A stretch of DNA of 8,690 nucleotides from Actinotalea sp. GTDB taxonomy: Bacteria > Actinomycetota > Actinomycetes > Actinomycetales > Cellulomonadaceae. Under the pieces are notes generated by a model. That model searched no databases. It saw nothing but the letters and a program-made list of their open reading frames with translations, and was not told the origin of the DNA. The stretch is from positions 1 to 8,690 of the forward strand of contig JACIXM010000272.1 in NCBI GenBank assembly GCA_014360395.1, given 5' to 3'. A program made the translations under genes and the position numbers. Shown here piece by piece: positions 1-6,761 of the stretch. Positions within the stretch are counted from its first letter, which is position 1. Each line of letters starts with the position of its first letter.

Positions 1-1
1 C

Positions 2-1114
2 CCGGCGGCCGCCGTGCCCGCGCCCGCCGGGCCGCCGGAGAACCAGGCGGCGGACGAGGACGGCGCGCCGGCGCGCACGTCCGTGCTGGTCGGTTACGGC
101 CCGCCGGTCGAGGGTGGCCGCCGCCCCCGTCGGCGCGAGCGCTCGGCGTCCTGGTCGGCCCGCCACGACGGCCCGGGCAACCGGGACACCGGTGGCCGCA
201 GCGCCGGGACCCTCGCGCCGCGCCGCGAGCGGCCGCGGTGCCACCCGCCGGTCCGCAAGCTCGCGCACGACCTCGGTGTGGACCTCGCCGGGGTCACCGG
301 TTCGGGGCCTTCCGGCCTGGTGACGCGGGAGGACGTCCTCGCGGCGTCCGTGACTGCGGGTACGCCGGCGGCCGCCGGGACGACGGTGGCCCCCGGCGTC
401 GCCGAGCAGCCGCCCCGGGAGGAGCGCCTCCCGATCACGGGGGTGCGCAAGCACACGGCGGCGGCGATGGTGGCCAGCGCGTTCACGGCCCCGCACGCCA
501 CCGAGTTCCTCACCGTCGACGTCACGCCGACCTCCGAGCTGCTCGCCCGCCTGGCGGCGGACAAGCGGTTCACCGGTCACCGGGTGGGGATCCTCGCCTT
601 CGTCGCGAAGGCGATGACGGTCGCCCTCCGGCGCCACCCGAGCCTTAACGCGCGGTGGGACGAGGAGGCCGGGGAGATCGTCCGCTACCGGTACGTCAAC
701 CTCGGGATCGCGGCCGCCACACCGCGGGGTCTCGTCGTCCCCAACGTCAAGGACGCGGACCGGATGGACCTCGTCGAGCTCGCGGACGCGCTCCGCGGGC
801 TCGCCGAGCAGGCCCGCGCCGGGACGACCCCGCCGTCCGACATGACGGGCGGGACCATCACCATCACCAACATCGGGGTCTTCGGCATCGATGCCGGCAC
901 ACCGATCCTCGTGCCGGGCGAGGCGGCGATCCTCGCCCTCGGCGCGGTGCGGCGGCAGCCCTGGGAGCACCGGGGCGAGGTGGCGCTGCGGGACGTCCTG
1001 ACGCTGAGCCTGTCCTTCGACCACCGGCTGGTGGACGGCGAGCAGGCCTCGCGCTTCCTGCGCGACGTCGGGGACGTGCTGGCGGACCCGGCCCGCCTGG
1101 TGGTGCTCGTCTGA
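2..1114 (+). CDS. bkdC: Branched-chain 2-oxoacid dehydrogenase E2 (dihydrolipoamide acyltransferase), 5'-truncated
   Basis: This is the acyl-transferring core of a 2-oxoacid dehydrogenase complex: it moves the acyl group from lipoamide to CoA in the cytoplasm. The frame is open to the left edge, so the GTG at 14 is not the real start and the N-terminal lipoyl domain is off-window. Counting from that GTG, residues 22-29 read TSVLVGYG, the usual end of the lipoyl domain region. An Arg-rich linker follows (about 36-75), then a peripheral subunit-binding domain (about 77-112, HPPVRKLAHDLGVDL), and a catalytic domain from about 138 to the end. The active-site motif FDHRLVDGEQA has His337 and Asp341. 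The family is certain. Assignment to the branched-chain complex rather than the pyruvate complex rests on overall resemblance to actinobacterial BkdC/BkdH proteins and on the leucine genes downstream, and is less sure. E1 alpha and beta genes would be expected upstream. Residue 76 before the subunit-binding domain is Cys, where I would expect a small or basic residue. Confidence 0.9.
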   Translation, partial: PAAAVPAPAGPPENQAADEDGAPARTSVLVGYGPPVEGGRRPRRRERSASWSARHDGPGNRDTGGRSAGTLAPRRERPRCHPPVRKLAHDLGVDLAGVTGSGPSGLVTREDVLAASVTAGTPAAAGTTVAPGVAEQPPREERLPITGVRKHTAAAMVASAFTAPHATEFLTVDVTPTSELLARLAADKRFTGHRVGILAFVAKAMTVALRRHPSLNARWDEEAGEIVRYRYVNLGIAAATPRGLVVPNVKDADRMDLVELADALRGLAEQARAGTTPPSDMTGGTITITNIGVFGIDAGTPILVPGEAAILALGAVRRQPWEHRGEVALRDVLTLSLSFDHRLVDGEQASRFLRDVGDVLADPARLVVLV

Positions 1115-1121
1115 CGCGCGC

Positions 1122-1165
1122 CGGGTCCCGGCCCCGGCCCCGGCACTCCTCGCGGCCGGGACCCG
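1122..1165 (+). terminator. GC-rich stem-loop after the E2 gene
   Basis: A perfect 12-bp inverted repeat, CGGGTCCCGGCC at 1122-1133 and GGCCGGGACCCG at 1154-1165, encloses a 20-base loop that is itself C/G rich. It begins 8 bases after the E2 stop codon. No T-run follows, which is common for actinobacterial terminators. It probably ends the bkd-type transcript or protects its 3' end. Confidence 0.6.
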
Positions 1166-1181
1166 CCGCTGCGTCAGCGGC
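1165..1181 (+). terminator. Second short hairpin, abutting the first
   Basis: GCCGCTG (1165-1171) pairs perfectly with CAGCGGC (1175-1181) across a CGT loop. It shares base G1165 with the preceding 12-bp stem, so the two hairpins stack almost end to end. It probably reinforces termination. There is no T-tract. Confidence 0.45.
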
Positions 1182-1285
1182 AGCATGTTCGGGCACTTGG
1201 TCCCTGTTCGGCACCGGGGCGCGGTCCCAGCATGAAGGTGTCGAGTCCCGGGGGCGGCGCCGCCGGCGCACGGTCGACGGGACAT

Positions 1286-1293
1286 GGAGGTGA
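1286..1293 (+). promoter_or_regulatory. Strong ribosome binding site, GGAGGTGA
   Basis: GGAGGTGA is a full match to the 16S anti-Shine-Dalgarno sequence and lies 6 bases before the ATG at 1300. It fixes that start over the out-of-frame ATGs at 1232 and 1284, and suggests that the membrane protein is well translated. Confidence 0.8.
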
Positions 1294-1299
1294 CCGGGC

Positions 1300-1734
1300 A
1301 TGGACTTCTGGGCGTCGTTCTGGGACATCATCTGGTGGTTCGTCTGGGGCTTCTTCTTCATCGCCTACCTGTTCGCGCTGTTCGCGATCATCGGCGACCT
1401 GTTCAGGGACCGTGCCCTGAGCGGTCTGGGGAAGGCCGTCTGGTTGGTCTTCCTGCTCTTCCTGCCCTTCGTGACCGCACTCGTGTACCTCGTCGCCCGG
1501 GGCCGCGGCATGGCGGAGCGCAGCTTCCAGGCGACGCGTGCCGCCCAGCAGGAGACCGAGGCGTACATCCGCGACGTCGCCGGAGTCAGCCCCGCGGAGG
1601 AGATCTCCCGTGCCAAGGCGCTGCTGGACGCCGGAGCGATCACGGCCGCGGAGTTCGACCAGCTGAAGAGCAGGGCGCTGGGCGCCGGGGCAACCGTGCC
1701 TCCCGACGGCGTCGCCGCCCGCGCTCGACGGTGA
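1300..1734 (+). CDS. Small membrane protein with PLDc_N-like region and C-terminal SHOCT domain
   Basis: This is a 144-residue protein of unknown exact function. Residues 8-33 form a very aromatic first transmembrane segment (several Trp and Phe). Residues 44-66 form a second, and the stretch from about 35 to 70 (DRALSGLGKAVWLVFLLF onwards) resembles the PLDc_N segment found in many actinobacterial membrane proteins; it has no phospholipase catalytic HKD motif. A charged helical linker (about 71-95) leads to a SHOCT domain at about 98-127 (AEEISRAKALLDAGAITAAEFDQLKSRAL). This short C-terminal motif is associated with oligomerisation or membrane-linked proteins. The ATG has a perfect GGAGGTGA site. 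The gene lies after the E2 hairpins and 16 bases before a second membrane-protein gene, with which it is probably co-transcribed. Nothing ties it to leucine catabolism. Domain calls are by eye. Confidence 0.85.
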   Translation: MDFWASFWDIIWWFVWGFFFIAYLFALFAIIGDLFRDRALSGLGKAVWLVFLLFLPFVTALVYLVARGRGMAERSFQATRAAQQETEAYIRDVAGVSPAEEISRAKALLDAGAITAAEFDQLKSRALGAGATVPPDGVAARARR

Positions 1735-1750
1735 TCGAGGCCTCCCCGAC

Positions 1751-2173
1751 ATGGTCAAGCTGCTGATCCGCGGTGCCGTCTTCCTGGCATCCGCCGCTCT
1801 CGGGCTGCTCGCGGCATCCTGGCTGCTCGAGGACGCGTTCCAGCTCTCCACCTCCGGCTTCCTCACGGCCGTCGTGGTCTTCGCCGTCGCTCAGAGCATC
1901 CTCGCGCCGTTCATCACCAAGACCGCGGCGCGCTACGCCCCCGCTTTCCTCGGCGGCATCGGACTGGTGTCCACCCTCGCGGCCCTCGTGGTGGCGTCCC
2001 TCGTGGGCAGCGGACTGACCGTCTCGGGCGCACAGGGTTGGCTCCTGGGGACCGTGGTCGTGTGGCTGGTCACGGCCGTGGCCACGCTCGTCCTGCCGTG
2101 GGCGCTCCTGAGGGACCGCTCCGGCAGCGACTCCTCCAAGGGGGGCGCTCGCCGACGCGCGACCGCCGACTGA
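1751..2173 (+). CDS. Four-transmembrane-segment protein, phage holin superfamily IV-like
   Basis: This is a 140-residue integral membrane protein with four hydrophobic segments at roughly 5-25, 36-56, 64-86 and 94-120. A polar, basic C-terminal tail follows ([20 protein letters not shown]), presumably cytoplasmic. The layout resembles the membrane proteins annotated as phage holin family or superfamily IV four-TM holin in actinobacteria. These are generally chromosomal proteins of unknown role, and no lysis gene is nearby. The ATG is preceded by a weak GAGG at 1737-1740, ten bases upstream, and lies 16 bases after the SHOCT gene stop, so translation may depend partly on the upstream gene. It converges with the TetR gene, leaving only 33 bases between the stop codons. 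The coding call is solid; the family name is tentative. Confidence 0.78.
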   Translation: MVKLLIRGAVFLASAALGLLAASWLLEDAFQLSTSGFLTAVVVFAVAQSILAPFITKTAARYAPAFLGGIGLVSTLAALVVASLVGSGLTVSGAQGWLLGTVVVWLVTAVATLVLPWALLRDRSGSDSSKGGARRRATAD

Positions 2174-2206
2174 CGGGGCGGGTACCTCGCGGAAGGAGGG
2201 CTGGAA

Positions 2207-2911
2207 CTACCTCGTCCGCCTCGACCGGCCGCCACCCGAGGTGCTCGACGGGTCCTGGGCGTTCCCGCAGCTGCAGCCCGCGCCCTGACCCCCCTGCCCG
2301 AGAGCGGCGAGCGCCATCTGCTCCAGCAGCTCGGCGACCCGCGTGCGCGGGACGCCCCGGACGCCCTGACCGCGCGTGCTGTGAGGCGTGGAGTTCAGGA
2401 GGCCGAACATCGCCTGCGTCCGCAGCCGGAGCTCGGCCACCGGGACGTCCGGGTCGAGCCGCGCGAGCACCGCGACCCAGGCCTCGACGTAGCCGCGTTG
2501 GAGGCCGCGCACGGTGTGCCGGTCGGCCTCGGTGAGGGCGTCGAGGTCGCGGTCCTGCACCCGGATGACGTCGGGCTCGGCGAGCGCGAACCCGGTGTGG
2601 AACCGCACGAGCGCGCGCAGCGCCGCGGCGTCGTCGGTCGCCCGCTCGACGACCGCGTCCCCGCCGTCGCGCAGCCGGGCGCTGGCCCCGACCAGCAGCG
2701 CCGCGAGCACCGCCTGCTTGCTCGCGAAGTGCCGGTACACGGCCGGGCCGCTGATGCCGGCGGCGGCGCCCAGCTCCTCCATGGACACGCCGTCGAAGCC
2801 GCGGCGGGCGAAGAGACGCGCCGCCTCGGCCAGCAGCGTGGCGCGGCGGTCGGCCTTCGCCCGGCTGCGGGCGGTGGTGCGGACGACGGTGTCCGACCGG
2901 TCCTGGCTCAC
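2207..2911 (-). CDS. accR: TetR-family transcriptional repressor, AccR/SACE_7040-like
   Basis: This is a 234-residue regulator. The N-terminal TetR DNA-binding domain spans about residues 22-70, with the helix-turn-helix at about 42-63 ([21 protein letters not shown]). The C-terminal ligand domain contains an ...[12 protein letters not shown]... segment (167-178), which I associate with the TetR regulators beside acyl-CoA carboxylase operons. AccR of Streptomyces avermitilis is such a regulator: a short-chain acyl-CoA-responsive repressor of accD1A1-hmgL-fadE4. The start is GTG at 2911, with a GAGAGGA ribosome binding site at 2925-2919. The gene is divergent from the carboxylase operon, with a 101-base gap containing a palindrome that fits the AccR-type operator, so autorepression plus operon repression is likely. 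After about residue 204 there is a low-complexity Gly/Ser/Arg tail of about 30 residues, which looks like an extension beyond the family core. The TetR call is certain; orthology to AccR is inferred from context, the operator and this segment. Confidence 0.92.
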   Translation of the reverse strand: MSQDRSDTVVRTTARSRAKADRRATLLAEAARLFARRGFDGVSMEELGAAAGISGPAVYRHFASKQAVLAALLVGASARLRDGGDAVVERATDDAAALRALVRFHTGFALAEPDVIRVQDRDLDALTEADRHTVRGLQRGYVEAWVAVLARLDPDVPVAELRLRTQAMFGLLNSTPHSTRGQGVRGVPRTRVAELLEQMALAALGQGGQGAGCSCGNAQDPSSTSGGGRSRRTR

Positions 2912-2918
2912 CGGTGTG

Positions 2919-2925
2919 TCCTCTC
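2919..2925 (-). promoter_or_regulatory. Ribosome binding site for the TetR gene
   Basis: On the minus strand this reads GAGAGGA, 7 bases upstream of the GTG start at 2911. It supports GTG as the initiation codon. Confidence 0.55.
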
Positions 2926-2928
2926 GTC

Positions 2929-2957
2929 TGGACAGGTGTCGCAGATCACACTAGCGT
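2929..2957 (+). promoter_or_regulatory. Candidate promoter of the carboxylase operon
   Basis: A -35-like TGGACA (2929-2934, five of six matches to TTGACA) is followed by a 17-base spacer and a -10-like TAGCGT (2952-2957, fitting the TAnnnT pattern). Transcription would start near 2964, inside the left arm of the palindrome, so a bound repressor would block it. The leader would be about 50 bases long. The assignment is by eye. Confidence 0.45.
2948..2953 (-). promoter_or_regulatory. Candidate -10 element for the TetR gene
   Basis: On the minus strand this reads TAGTGT (TAnnnT pattern) and overlaps the plus-strand -10 around the central CTAG at 2951-2954. No convincing -35 is present at 16-18 bases. 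The expected -35 position falls within the palindrome, which would allow autorepression. Confidence 0.3.
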
Positions 2958-2962
2958 CCTTC

Positions 2963-2982
2963 CGGTTAGTGACCGCTAACCG
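2963..2982. promoter_or_regulatory. AccR-type operator: CGGTTAG-N6-CTAACCG palindrome
   Basis: CGGTTAG (2963-2969) and CTAACCG (2976-2982) are perfect 7-base inverted repeats with a 6-base TGACCG spacer. The core GTTAG-N6-CTAAC differs by one symmetric base from the GTTAA-N6-TTAAC consensus I recall for AccR of Streptomyces avermitilis. It is one of the few AT-containing stretches in a very GC-rich region. It sits between the divergent TetR and carboxylase genes, next to the candidate promoters. Confidence 0.75.
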
Positions 2983-2997
2983 AACGACGAGCTCGAT

Positions 2998-3003
2998 GGA
3001 GAG
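2998..3003 (+). promoter_or_regulatory. Ribosome binding site for the carboxyltransferase gene
   Basis: GGAGAG lies 9 bases before the ATG at 3013 and selects it. An ATG at 2996 overlaps this site but is out of frame with the gene. Confidence 0.55.
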
Positions 3004-3012
3004 CGACGGACG

Positions 3013-4620
3013 ATGGAGACCCTCCGCAGCGTGGCGGACCGCGGCGCGCCCGAGCACCGGGCCAACACCGAGGCCCACGCCGCCCTCGTGGCGGACCTGC
3101 GCGACCGCCTGCGGACCGCCGCTCGCGGCGGCTCCGACGCCGCCCGCGCCCGGCACGTCGCGCGGGGCAAGCTGCTGCCCCGGGACCGCGTGGACGCGCT
3201 GCTCGACGAGGGCAGCCCCTTCCTCGAGGTCGCCCCCCTGGCTGCGAACGGCCTCTACGACGACGCCGCGCCGGCGGCCGGGGTCGTCGCCGGGATCGGG
3301 CTCGTGCACGGCCGCCACGTCATGGTGCTGTCCAACGACGCGACGGTGAAGGGCGGGACCTACTACCCGCTGACGGTGAAGAAGCACCTGCGGGCCCAGG
3401 AGATCGCCGCCGAGAACCGCCTGCCCTGCATCTACCTCGTGGACTCCGGCGGCGCGTTCCTGCCGATGCAGGACGAGGTGTTCCCCGACCGGGACCACTT
3501 CGGCCGGATCTTCGCCAACCAGGCCCGGATGTCCGCCGACGGCATCCCGCAGATCGCCTGCGTCATGGGCTCGTGCACCGCCGGCGGCGCCTACGTCCCG
3601 GCGATGAGCGACGAGACCGTCATCGTCCGCGAGCAGGGCACGATCTTCCTCGGCGGCCCGCCGCTGGTGAAGGCCGCCATCGGCGAGGAGGTCACGGCCG
3701 AGGAGCTCGGTGGGGGCGTGCTGCACAGCCGTACCTCCGGGGTGACGGACCACCTGGCGGAGAACGACGCGCACGCGCTGCAGATCGTCCGCGACATCGT
3801 GGCGACGCTCCCCCGACCCGCGGCGCCGGCCTGGGAGGTCACCGGACCCGAACCGCCCGCCGTCCCCGAGGACGAGCTCTACGGCGTCGTGCCGACCGAC
3901 GTCCAGACGCCGTACGACGTCCGCGAGGTCATCGCCCGGCTCGTCGACGGGAGCAGGTTCCACGAGTTCAAGCGCGAGTACGGCACGACGCTCGTCACCG
4001 GCTTCGCGCGCCTGCAGGGGCACCCCGTCGGGATCGTCGCGAACAACGGCGTGCTCTTCGGCGAGTCCGCGCTCAAGGGCGCGCACTTCATCGAGCTGTG
4101 CGACCAGCGCGGTGTGCCGCTGGTCTTCCTGCAGAACATCTCCGGCTTCATGGTGGGCAGCGCGTACGAGGCCGGCGGGATCGCCAAGCACGGCGCCAAG
4201 ATGGTCACCGCCGTGGCCACCACGCGTGTGCCGAAGCTCACCGTCGTCGTCGGGGGGTCCTTCGGGGCGGGCAACTACTCCATGTGCGGACGCGCCTACG
4301 GTCCCCGGTTCCTGTGGATGTGGCCCAACGCGCGCATCTCGGTCATGGGTGGTCAGCAGGCGGCGTCGGTCCTGGCCACGGTCCGGCGCGACCAGCTCGA
4401 GGCCCGGGGCGAGGAGTGGTCCGCCCAGGACGAGGAGGCGTTCCGCGCGCCGATCCGCGAGCAGTACGAGAGCCAGGGCAACCCGTACTACGCGACCGCC
4501 CGGCTCTGGGACGACGGCGTCATCGACCCCGCCGACACCCGCCGCGTCCTCGCCATGGCGCTCGACGTGTGCGCCACCGTCCCCCTGCCCGAGCCCCGCT
4601 TCGGGCTCTTCCGGATGTGA
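3013..4620 (+). CDS. accD1: Methylcrotonyl-CoA carboxylase carboxyltransferase (beta) subunit
   Basis: This 535-residue carboxyltransferase transfers CO2 from carboxybiotin to an acyl-CoA. In methylcrotonyl-CoA carboxylase this converts 3-methylcrotonyl-CoA to 3-methylglutaconyl-CoA in leucine degradation. The two crotonase-fold halves are both present. The first carries [19 protein letters not shown] (141-159) and the oxyanion-hole stretch [15 protein letters not shown] (186-200). The second carries [16 protein letters not shown] (371-386) and [20 protein letters not shown] (414-433). The MQDEVFPD and [10 protein letters not shown] signatures and the length fit methylcrotonyl-CoA carboxylase beta (535 residues in Pseudomonas LiuB) better than propionyl-CoA carboxylase beta. 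It is the first gene of the operon, downstream of the palindromic operator, and the alpha subunit starts 5 bases after it. In M. tuberculosis the equivalent gene is accD1 (Rv2502c). No defects are seen. Confidence 0.95.
   Translation: METLRSVADRGAPEHRANTEAHAALVADLRDRLRTAARGGSDAARARHVARGKLLPRDRVDALLDEGSPFLEVAPLAANGLYDDAAPAAGVVAGIGLVHGRHVMVLSNDATVKGGTYYPLTVKKHLRAQEIAAENRLPCIYLVDSGGAFLPMQDEVFPDRDHFGRIFANQARMSADGIPQIACVMGSCTAGGAYVPAMSDETVIVREQGTIFLGGPPLVKAAIGEEVTAEELGGGVLHSRTSGVTDHLAENDAHALQIVRDIVATLPRPAAPAWEVTGPEPPAVPEDELYGVVPTDVQTPYDVREVIARLVDGSRFHEFKREYGTTLVTGFARLQGHPVGIVANNGVLFGESALKGAHFIELCDQRGVPLVFLQNISGFMVGSAYEAGGIAKHGAKMVTAVATTRVPKLTVVVGGSFGAGNYSMCGRAYGPRFLWMWPNARISVMGGQQAASVLATVRRDQLEARGEEWSAQDEEAFRAPIREQYESQGNPYYATARLWDDGVIDPADTRRVLAMALDVCATVPLPEPRFGLFRM
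4613..4620 (+). promoter_or_regulatory. Ribosome binding site that decides the alpha-subunit start
   Basis: GGATGTGA matches GGAGGTGA at seven of eight positions and ends 5 bases before the ATG at 4626. It lies inside the last codons of the beta gene. It favours ATG 4626 over the overlapping in-frame GTG at 4617, which has no such site. Confidence 0.5.
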
Positions 4621-4625
4621 GCACC

Positions 4626-6761
4626 ATGACGACGACGCCCGCGCTCATCTCCACCGGTCCGGCGACGGCCCGGCTGTTCTCGACCGTCCTCGTGGCCAAC
4701 CGCGGCGAGATCGCCTGCCGGGTCATCGCGACGCTGCGAGCGCTGGGGATCCGCTCGGTCGCCGTGTACTCCGACGCCGACCGCGACGCCCGGCACGTCG
4801 CGCTCGCCGACGAGGCAGTGCGCCTCGGACCGGCGGACGCCCGCAGCAGCTACCTGAGCATCGACGCGGTGCTGGCGGCCGCCCGGGACACCGGTGCCGA
4901 CGCGATCCACCCCGGCTACGGCTTCCTCGCGGAGAACGCGGCGTTCGCCCGCGCCTGCGCCGACGCCGGCGTGACCTTCGTGGGTCCGGGCGTCCACGCG
5001 CTGGAGGTCATGGGCGACAAGATCCGCGCGAAGCGCCACGTCGCGGACGCCGGCGTCCCGGTCCTGCCCGGGGTGAGCGAGCCCGGCCTCGACGACGACG
5101 CCCTGGTCGCTGCGGCCGCCGACGTCGGCTTCCCGCTCCTGGTCAAGCCGTCCGCGGGCGGCGGCGGCAAGGGCATGCAGGTGGTCGAGCACGCGGAGGA
5201 CCTGTCCGACGCGCTGCGCACGGCCCGACGCGTCGCGGCGGCGGCCTTCGGTGACGACACCCTCCTGCTGGAGCGGTACGTCCGCACGCCGCGGCACATC
5301 GAGATCCAGGTGCTGGCGGACACCCACGGCGCGGTCGTCCACCTCGGCGAGCGGGAGTGCTCGCTGCAGCGCCGGCACCAGAAGGTGGTGGAGGAAGCGC
5401 CGTCGCCCCTGCTCGACGAGGCCACACGCGCCCGCATGGGCGAGGTGGCCTGCGCCGCGGCCCGCAGCGTCGGCTACGTCGGCGCAGGGACCGTCGAGAT
5501 GATCGTCCCCGCCGACGACCCGACGGCGTTCTTCTTCCTGGAGATGAACACGCGGCTGCAGGTCGAGCACCCCGTCACCGAGATGGTCACCGGTCTGGAC
5601 CTGGTCGAGCAGCAGCTGCGGGTCGCCGCCGGTGAGCACCTGGCTGTCCGGCAGGAGGACGTCCGGCTGGCCGGCCACGCCGTCGAGGCCCGCCTCTACG
5701 CCGAGGACCCGGCGCGCGGGTTCCTGCCCGGCACGGGACGGGTCCTGGCGCTGGAGGAGCCGCAGGGCGAGGGCGTGCGCGTCGACAGCGCCCTCCTCCC
5801 GGGCCTGGAGGTCTCAGCGGACTACGACCCGATGCTCGCCAAGGTCATCGCCTGGGGCCACGACCGGGACCAGGCGCTGCACCGGCTCGACGCGGCTCTG
5901 GCCCGCACCACGATCCTCGGCGTGCCGACCAACACCGCCTTCCTGCGCACGCTGCTCGCCGACGACGACGTGCGGGCCGGCCGCCTGGACACCGGGCTGG
6001 TGGAGCGGGTCCTCGCCCGCTCCACGGGCGACACCGGCGCGACGCCCGACGCCGGGCTGCCGCTGGGTCGGGTCGCCGTCGTCGTGGCGGCGCTCGAGCA
6101 CGGGGTCCTCACGCACGGCAGCGACGACGGCGCCGTGGGCCGCGAGCGGACGGGCCCGTGGCGGCCGGACGCGTGGCGCCTCGGCGACGCCGCCGTGGTC
6201 CGGTCCGCCTTCGCCCTGCCGGACGGCAGCGTCGTGGACGTGGCCGTCGGCACGGACCCGGGAATGCGCACCGGCACCGCGCCGGCGAGCCCGAGCACGG
6301 TGACGCTGGACGACGGCACCGCCGTGCGGGCGAGCCTCGGCCACCGCGACGGCGCCGCGGCGACGCTCGAGCTGGACGGCGCGGTCCGGCACGTCCGCAT
6401 CGCCACCGACGGCCCGACCACCTGGGTCGGCCTGGACGGCGTGGCGGTCGCGGTGCGCCGGCTCGACCGCGCCGAGCGACTGGCCGCCCAGCTCAGCGCC
6501 ACGGGGCGCGAGGAGGGCGCCGGCGCCCCGGAGATCCGCTCCCCCATGCCCGGCACCGTGGTCGCGACCCACGTCGAGTCGGGCGAGGCCGTCACCGCCG
6601 GGCAGCCGCTGCTCACGGTGGAGGCGATGAAGATGGAGCACAGGCTTGCCGCGACGACCGACGGCATCGTCACCCTCACGGCCCGACCGGCCGACCGGGT
6701 GGCGCTCGACCAGGTGGTGGCGACCATCGCCGCCCACCCCCACGAAGGGACTCAGGGATGA
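4626..6761 (+). CDS. accA1: Methylcrotonyl-CoA carboxylase alpha subunit (biotin carboxylase + biotin carrier)
   Basis: This 711-residue protein carboxylates its own biotin using ATP and bicarbonate, then passes the carboxyl group to the beta subunit. The biotin carboxylase N-terminal domain begins at FSTVLVANRGEIACRV (18-33). The ATP-grasp domain has the glycine loop GGGGKGM (178-184). ERECSLQRRHQKVVEEAP (242-259) and EMNTRLQVEHPVTE (306-319) hold the metal, biotin and bicarbonate residues, including Glu306, Asn308 and Arg310. The biotin carboxylase C-terminal domain runs to about 460. A weakly conserved region (about 470-630) corresponds to the BT/linker domain that contacts the beta subunit. 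The biotin carrier domain (636-702) ends the protein, with the biotinyl lysine Lys669 in EAMKMEH. The open frame extends far upstream of 4626, but that part only shadows the beta gene. Five bases separate it from beta, and its stop overlaps the next start. Acyl specificity is inferred from the beta partner. Confidence 0.95.
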   Translation: MTTTPALISTGPATARLFSTVLVANRGEIACRVIATLRALGIRSVAVYSDADRDARHVALADEAVRLGPADARSSYLSIDAVLAAARDTGADAIHPGYGFLAENAAFARACADAGVTFVGPGVHALEVMGDKIRAKRHVADAGVPVLPGVSEPGLDDDALVAAAADVGFPLLVKPSAGGGGKGMQVVEHAEDLSDALRTARRVAAAAFGDDTLLLERYVRTPRHIEIQVLADTHGAVVHLGERECSLQRRHQKVVEEAPSPLLDEATRARMGEVACAAARSVGYVGAGTVEMIVPADDPTAFFFLEMNTRLQVEHPVTEMVTGLDLVEQQLRVAAGEHLAVRQEDVRLAGHAVEARLYAEDPARGFLPGTGRVLALEEPQGEGVRVDSALLPGLEVSADYDPMLAKVIAWGHDRDQALHRLDAALARTTILGVPTNTAFLRTLLADDDVRAGRLDTGLVERVLARSTGDTGATPDAGLPLGRVAVVVAALEHGVLTHGSDDGAVGRERTGPWRPDAWRLGDAAVVRSAFALPDGSVVDVAVGTDPGMRTGTAPASPSTVTLDDGTAVRASLGHRDGAAATLELDGAVRHVRIATDGPTTWVGLDGVAVAVRRLDRAERLAAQLSATGREEGAGAPEIRSPMPGTVVATHVESGEAVTAGQPLLTVEAMKMEHRLAATTDGIVTLTARPADRVALDQVVATIAAHPHEGTQG
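6744..6750 (+). promoter_or_regulatory. Ribosome binding site for the acyl-CoA dehydrogenase gene
   Basis: GAAGGGA lies 7 bases before the ATG at 6758, inside the end of the carboxylase alpha gene. It supports this start, which overlaps the upstream stop codon as ATGA. Confidence 0.6.

Noticed and set aside
1253..1264. GGCGGCGCCGCC palindrome before the SHOCT gene
   Set aside because: It is a perfect 12-base palindrome but pure G/C with no loop. Such strings are expected often at this base composition, and nothing else supports a binding site.
1751..2173. Prophage or lysis cassette suggested by the holin-like gene
   Set aside because: No endolysin, integrase, phage structural gene or attachment site is present. 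Holin-superfamily-IV-like membrane proteins are common as ordinary chromosomal genes in actinobacteria.
2381..3349. Plus-strand open frame across the TetR gene and the operator region
   Set aside because: It would run through the divergent promoter region and overlap two well-supported genes, and its product matches nothing recognisable.
2908..4191. Long open frame on the minus strand opposite the carboxyltransferase gene
   Set aside because: It is rich in His, Gly, Asp, Val and Arg, with no recognisable domain, and lies opposite a clear conserved gene. Such antisense frames are expected where third positions are almost all G or C.
3573..4625. Upstream extension of the carboxylase alpha frame
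   Set aside because: This stretch is Arg/Pro/Gly-rich and out of frame inside the beta gene. Homology begins just after the ATG at 4626, which has a fitting ribosome binding site.
4488..5678. Long minus-strand open frame opposite the biotin carboxylase gene
   Set aside because: It has the same skewed composition as other shadow frames, no ribosome binding site and no family motif. The plus-strand gene has all its catalytic motifs.
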